47,741 nucleotides of DNA from CAYRFF01 sp964436125. Lineage in GTDB: Bacteria > Bacteroidota > Bacteroidia > Chitinophagales > Saprospiraceae. Below the pieces are notes generated by a model that saw only the letters and a list, made by a program, of their open reading frames with translations, was not told the origin of the DNA and did not search any database. Shown here piece by piece: positions 44,163 to 47,741 of the stretch. Every line of letters begins with the position of its first letter. Within the stretch, counting starts at the first letter, position 1. The position numbers and the translations under genes are program-made. The stretch lies in contig CAYTBT010000025.1 in assembly GCA_964436125.1 (NCBI GenBank), positions 1 through 47,741 on the forward strand. Direction: 5' to 3'.

Positions 44163-44675
44163 TTATCCCTGTGGGTCCACGAGAAATAAGGCTTGATCAT
44201 ACTCGACCGGAGTCGCATCCTCAACGAGAACTTTCACAATCTTTCCCGATACTTCTGACTCAATCTCATTGAATAATTTCATAGCCTCCACAATACACAC
44301 GATATCTCCTTCACCGATGGTGTCACCCACCTTGACGTAGGGTGGTTTATCCGGTGAGGCAGAGCGATAAAAGGTGCCGACTATCGGAGATTTCACCTGA
44401 ACTAGTCCTGCCGTACTGTCTTCCTGCTCCGTTGCCGGGGCAGCATCCTCTTGTTTATCGGTTTTTCCGGCCGGAGTACTTTCTGCCGGTGTTGCACTCT
44501 GAATTGCCGGTGGAGCTTGTGGGACCTGAACAACTTGAGGCCCTACAGCAGTCGATTTATCCGCATATTTATCTGTTCTTATACGCACAGAAAATTCCCC
44601 ATCCTTCATCTTAAATTCAGATAGATTGGACTCGTCGATAAGTTCAATTAATTTTGCTAAGTCTTTATAATTCAT
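44163..44675 (-). CDS. accB: Acetyl-CoA carboxylase, biotin carboxyl carrier protein
   Basis: A 170-residue AccB that carries the biotin between AccC and the AccA/AccD carboxyltransferase. The N-terminal domain (about 1-45) is followed by a Pro/Ala/Glu/Thr-rich flexible linker (about 50-90) and the biotinyl domain with EAMKL; K133 is the biotinylation site. YRSASPDKPPYVKVGD shows the thumb region of the acetyl-CoA carboxylase type. It is flanked by efp and accC on the same strand, a common Bacteroidota order. No promoter is visible between efp and accB. Confidence 0.95.
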   Translation of the reverse strand: MNYKDLAKLIELIDESNLSEFKMKDGEFSVRIRTDKYADKSTAVGPQVVQVPQAPPAIQSATPAESTPAGKTDKQEDAAPATEQEDSTAGLVQVKSPIVGTFYRSASPDKPPYVKVGDTIGEGDIVCIVEAMKLFNEIESEVSGKIVKVLVEDATPVEYDQALFLVDPQG

Positions 44676-44709
44676 AAGTAGAAATTTTAATCTTTTAAAT
44701 TGTGGGCTT

Positions 44710-45273
44710 CTATTTAGCTCTCTCTATATAATCTCCCGTACGGGTATCGACCTTAATCTTTTCCCCTTGATTAATAAATAGTGGCACACGTACTTCAGCA
44801 CCGGTTTCAATTGTTGCAGGTTTCAATGAATTGGTCGCTGTATCCCCTTTCACGCCGGGCTCCGTATAAGTCACCTCAAATACAAGGTGTGGTGGCAATT
44901 CTGCACTTATCGGCTTGTTCTCCTCTGCATGGAAAACAATATTCACTTTCCCTCCTTCTTTCAGGAATTGTGCATTTTCTATGAGCGCCTCGGGAATATG
45001 CACTTGCTCATAGGTTTCCGTATTCATAAAATGATAACCGAGATCATCCTTGTATAAAAATTGATGCTCGCGCGTTTCAACGCGGATATCTTGAATCTTG
45101 TGCCCGGCCGGAAATGTATTCTCAAGAATCCGCCCCGTTGTCAAGCTTCTCATCTTTGTCCGCACAAATGCATTCCCCTTTCCCGGTTTCACATGCTGAA
45201 ACTCGATTATCGTATATAAATCGTTCTTAAATTCTATACACAAGCCATTGCGTATATCTGAAGTTGTTGCCAT
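44710..45273 (-). CDS. efp: Translation elongation factor P
   Basis: A 187-residue EF-P, which rescues ribosomes stalled at polyproline stretches. All three beta-barrel domains are present: N-terminal KOW-like with the tip loop HVKPGKGNAFVRTK (modified lysine at K32 in the usual position), middle OB domain, and C-terminal domain ending in KIKVDTRTGDYIERAK. Typical length. It has its own good promoter and leads accB-accC. Confidence 0.97.
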   Translation of the reverse strand: MATTSDIRNGLCIEFKNDLYTIIEFQHVKPGKGNAFVRTKMRSLTTGRILENTFPAGHKIQDIRVETREHQFLYKDDLGYHFMNTETYEQVHIPEALIENAQFLKEGGKVNIVFHAEENKPISAELPPHLVFEVTYTEPGVKGDTATNSLKPATIETGAEVRVPLFINQGEKIKVDTRTGDYIERAK

Positions 45274-45325
45274 ATATTTTTTCTCTATTCGTTTAAATTT
45301 CCCTGACTTTCGTCAAATAATCATA

Positions 45326-45357
45326 CAAAGATAATAAAATCTCTAGGATTTAACGCA
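45326..45357 (-). promoter_or_regulatory. efp-accB-accC promoter
   Basis: On the minus strand, TTG at 45355-45357 and TATCTTTG at 45326-45333 are separated by 21 bases. This is a good Bacteroidota promoter. It sits 53 bases upstream of the efp ATG. Confidence 0.65.
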
Positions 45358-45359
45358 AT

Positions 45360-46355
45360 TTATGAGTAACTCCACTTTACAAGCACAGAACCCCAAGTGT
45401 ATCCACCGCCAAATGCCGTCAGAATAATATGATCGCCCTTCTGTAACTGCGATTCATAGTCAGTAAGACACAGGGGAATAGTTCCCGATGTCGTATTTCC
45501 ATATTTCTGAATATTCAGCATTACGCGCTCCATAGGAAAATCGAGATACTTCGCGACGCCCTCAATTATCCGTTTATTGGCTTGATGCGGCACAATCCAC
45601 CGGATATCATCTCCCTGAAGCTTATTTCTTTCCATTAAATCACTGATGGTTGATCCCATGCCCTTTATCGCTGCTTTAAACACAGGCCTCCCTTCTTGAT
45701 ATACGTAATGCATCCTTTTCTCCACAGTTTCATGGCTCGGTGGTCGCAAGGACCCGCCGGCTTTCATGTGTAAATGCCGCGCTCCGTAGCCATCCGATCG
45801 CAATATCGCATCTTGAAATCCATAATCCTCTTCTGTAGCTTCAAATAGCACCGCTCCCGCACCATCTCCAAATATTACGCAAGTCGTCCTGTCCTCATAA
45901 TCTATGATTCTCGACATAACATCCACTCCGACCACAATCACTTTCTTGTACATCCCTGATCGGATGTATTGTGCAGCGGTTGTGAATGCATAAATAAAAC
46001 CACTACATGCAGCATTAATATCAAATCCAAAGGGCTTATCGGCTGCACCGAGCTTATACAATATGGTATTGGCTGTATCCGGAAATACATAATCGCCCGT
46101 TACCGTAGCGCAGATGAGCAGATCGACTTCATCAATACCTATATCTCGCTTCTCTAGCAGGCGTGTAACAGCCTCATATCCCATATCAGAAGCCGCTTTA
46201 TCAGGGTCCTTTAGAATATGGCGCTCTTCTATTCCTGTCCTCGTCCTTATCCATTCATCCGAGGTATCTACCATCTTCTCTAGATCTGCATTGGTCAATA
46301 AATCTGGCGGAACCCAGCCACTTACCGCCGTTACTGCAGCATTAATTTTATCCAT
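45360..46355 (-). CDS. fabH: Beta-ketoacyl-ACP synthase III
   Basis: A 331-residue FabH, which condenses acetyl-CoA (or a branched starter) with malonyl-ACP to begin fatty-acid synthesis. The triad is C117 in INAACSGF, H257 in VPHQANKRI and N287 in YGNTTSGTIP. The N-terminal SGWVPPDLLTNADLEKMVDTSDEW is also typical. The length is normal. It lies 86 bases upstream of efp with its own promoter. Its closeness to accB and accC links initiation of fatty-acid synthesis with malonyl-CoA supply. The usual rpmF-plsX partners are not beside it in this window. Confidence 0.95.
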   Translation of the reverse strand: MDKINAAVTAVSGWVPPDLLTNADLEKMVDTSDEWIRTRTGIEERHILKDPDKAASDMGYEAVTRLLEKRDIGIDEVDLLICATVTGDYVFPDTANTILYKLGAADKPFGFDINAACSGFIYAFTTAAQYIRSGMYKKVIVVGVDVMSRIIDYEDRTTCVIFGDGAGAVLFEATEEDYGFQDAILRSDGYGARHLHMKAGGSLRPPSHETVEKRMHYVYQEGRPVFKAAIKGMGSTISDLMERNKLQGDDIRWIVPHQANKRIIEGVAKYLDFPMERVMLNIQKYGNTTSGTIPLCLTDYESQLQKGDHIILTAFGGGYTWGSVLVKWSYS

Positions 46356-46401
46356 ATTTACCTTTTATTATTCCAGTGAAACGCAACATGCTTTTCTACG
46401 G

Positions 46402-46409
46402 CAAATATA
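46402..46409 (-). promoter_or_regulatory. Candidate fabH promoter, -7 element
   Basis: On the minus strand this reads TATATTTG, an exact match to TAnnTTTG, 46 bases before the fabH ATG. A T-rich stretch is at the -33 position. Confidence 0.55.
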
Positions 46410-46755
46410 CCTTTTCTGCCTTTCTTCTGAAAAATGAATTGGCCTAATTCACCTTTTCCTGCCTCTCCATCTCTGCTTACTACCTTAATTCTTCTTTTCT
46501 ATAATCACAGTAACAAGAACTTATATATTAATTAAATCAGTAATCTTAAAATATTGCAGCAAGGACATCAGATTTCTTGTTCTACAGGCGTTTATACAGT
46601 ATCCAGGCGCATTATAGATGGTATAAAAGCACGACCCAGACATTATAACACCCACATCCACAAGGAAACAATCTGCTTTGGCACGATAATTGTTTAAGCT
46701 ATCATACAATGAATCAGATAGTTAAACATTGAAGTAAAATTAAATATGAATTGAC
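46410..46755. other. Intergenic gap between divergent fabH and the thioredoxin-SPOR gene
   Basis: About 345 bases without a gene. A 62-codon minus-strand frame at 46521-46709 has no recognisable features. No clear promoter for the rightward gene was found. Confidence 0.4.
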
Positions 46756-47631
46756 ATGAAACATTTACTTTTCCTCTTCTGCCTCTTTTGCTTGTTAATT
46801 ATTGCATCGTCAATCCATGCGGAATCAGGCGACACCCACATAAACTTTACTGAGTCCTATCTATCCGGTAGAGAGCTCAGTCAAAAACTCGACAAGCCTC
46901 TCGTCGTCTATTTTTATGAAGAAAACAATGATGCCTGTACTGAAATGAAAACCGTATGGCAGGATGAGAAAGTGGCTGAAATAATCGCTCGTAAATTTAT
47001 CATCTCCAAAGTAAATATCCACTACTTTGACGGAGAGACGCTACGAAAATATCATAAAATCCAGACTGCTCCGGCAATTATAATTCTTGCGCCTTCCGGG
47101 ACAGTTCTACGGAGAATAAATACTTCATTGACTCAAGGTGAGCTTCTCGCGTTTTTGCAAGGTTCTGCGAGCTCTAGCTCAAGCAGAACCTCGGATATAA
47201 GCGCTACCCAGCCGACTCCACAAGCCCGGGAAACCAGCATTTCTACTTCTGAACCTGCTACTTCCCTTGCATCTACTACGACTTCAAGCTCAAGTACAAC
47301 TATTCAGCCAGCCACAACATTAAAATACTCTGCTCCTGTGCAGTCGGATAAGCCAAGTTCATCAGAAAATTCTATAGCTACTGAAGCACCAGCACAGAAA
47401 TATACCATTCAAGTCGGTGCATTCAGTACGACAGAAAATGCACAATCCCGGAAAACGCAACTCGAGCGTATTTTTAATGAACCTGTCTTTGTTGTTAAGG
47501 ATAAGGAATCTGAAAATCCACTTTATCGAGTCCTTGTCGGTGACTTCACAGTCAAAAATAAAGCTAGCAATTATCTGCAACTCGTTAAAAAGTATGGCGT
47601 AAATGGATTTGTGAAAGCTATAAATTTCTGA
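46756..47631 (+). CDS. Secreted thioredoxin-fold / SPOR-domain fusion protein
   Basis: A 291-residue protein with a signal peptide (about 1-22, ending SIHA). Residues 30-135 have a thioredoxin-like fold of the type found in periplasmic 'thioredoxin_7' domains (KPLVVYFYEENNDACTEMKTVW, KFIISKVNIHYFDGETLRKYHKIQTAPAIIIL), with the cis-Pro in TAPAI. The CxxC is not intact: the site reads DACTEM, with one Cys. A Ser/Thr-rich linker (about 138-212) leads to a SPOR domain (YTIQVGAFSTTENAQSRKTQL...PLYRVLVGDF, about 215-290). It is probably periplasmic and peptidoglycan-bound. A chaperone or binding role is more likely than disulfide exchange. Confidence 0.82.
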   Translation: MKHLLFLFCLFCLLIIASSIHAESGDTHINFTESYLSGRELSQKLDKPLVVYFYEENNDACTEMKTVWQDEKVAEIIARKFIISKVNIHYFDGETLRKYHKIQTAPAIIILAPSGTVLRRINTSLTQGELLAFLQGSASSSSSRTSDISATQPTPQARETSISTSEPATSLASTTTSSSSTTIQPATTLKYSAPVQSDKPSSSENSIATEAPAQKYTIQVGAFSTTENAQSRKTQLERIFNEPVFVVKDKESENPLYRVLVGDFTVKNKASNYLQLVKKYGVNGFVKAINF

Positions 47632-47712
47632 TACTAAGCACATTTATGCCTTTTGTCATCCTGAGTAGATAAGAAAATCCCGTTTATAATTCAAGAAACG
47701 AAGGAAGAGACG

Positions 47713-47720
47713 TATCTTTG
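47713..47720 (+). promoter_or_regulatory. Candidate promoter for a gene beyond the right edge, -7 element
   Basis: TATCTTTG matches the -7 consensus exactly, 20 bases from the window end and 82 bases past the stop of the previous gene. No -33 TTG is evident; the gene it would serve is outside the window. Confidence 0.35.
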
Positions 47721-47741
47721 TACGACTTGCTTCATTCAGAT

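Overview
The window comes from a member of the Bacteroidota, at a moderate, slightly AT-rich base composition. Several independent signs agree: type IX secretion (T9SS) C-terminal sorting domains on three proteins, a CarboxypepD_reg-like TonB-dependent receptor, the bamD-rpoZ-coaBC-DUF4835 gene order, the BshC bacillithiol enzyme, the distinctive Bacteroidota omega subunit, and several intergenic matches to the Bacteroidota -7 promoter element TAnnTTTG. Kdo transferase and a heptose-phosphate kinase show that it makes lipopolysaccharide with a Kdo/heptose core. I see no rRNA, tRNA, CRISPR array, phage or intact insertion sequence. Family-level placement (for example Saprospiria) is only a guess.

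Layout. 0-5.5 kb: thioredoxin; a tight DUF58 / PPK2 / S4-domain operon; a convergent 3-hydroxyacyl-CoA dehydrogenase; CutA; a small outer-membrane barrel protein. 5.5-6.9 kb: a gene-poor stretch full of short repeats and hairpins that looks like decayed mobile DNA. 6.9-12.8 kb: bshC, convergent accD, a YebC-family regulator and dnaG. 12.8-13.5 kb: a repeat-rich non-coding block (three 71-bp direct repeats and a six-fold 7-bp tandem repeat) directly in front of an outer-membrane-protein / waaA / rfaE1 operon (13.5-16.6 kb). 16.7-21.8 kb: two full-length tandem paralogues of a secreted T9SS protein with a protease-associated (PA) domain but no protease domain. 22-27 kb: valS, a SpoU rRNA/tRNA methyltransferase and pyrG on the minus strand. 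27.3-33.6 kb: two paralogous beta-helix lipoproteins followed by a TonB-dependent receptor, the most system-like accessory unit here. 34.1-38.4 kb: the conserved bamD-rpoZ-coaBC-DUF4835-purN-SPOR operon. 38.4-46.4 kb: minus-strand genes for a PLP-dependent desulfhydrase/deaminase, a T9SS protein, an MsbA-type ABC exporter, accC, accB, efp and fabH. 46.8 kb: a thioredoxin-fold/SPOR fusion protein.

How the genes work together. Three housekeeping themes recur: fatty-acid synthesis (accB, accC, accD, fabH), cell-envelope construction (waaA, rfaE1, MsbA, BamD, outer-membrane barrels, SPOR proteins) and nucleotide/cofactor/information processing (pyrG, purN, coaBC, dnaG, valS, efp, rpoZ). The accessory content is nearly all surface or secreted protein: the PA-domain pair, the beta-helix lipoprotein/TonB receptor locus and a third T9SS protein. 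No substrate can be read from sequence alone. The best leads for new biology are the lipoprotein pair with conserved cysteines beside the TonB receptor, the 7-bp tandem repeat just upstream of the LPS-core operon, the PA-only secreted paralogue pair, and the structured repeats in the 5.7-6.5 kb gap.
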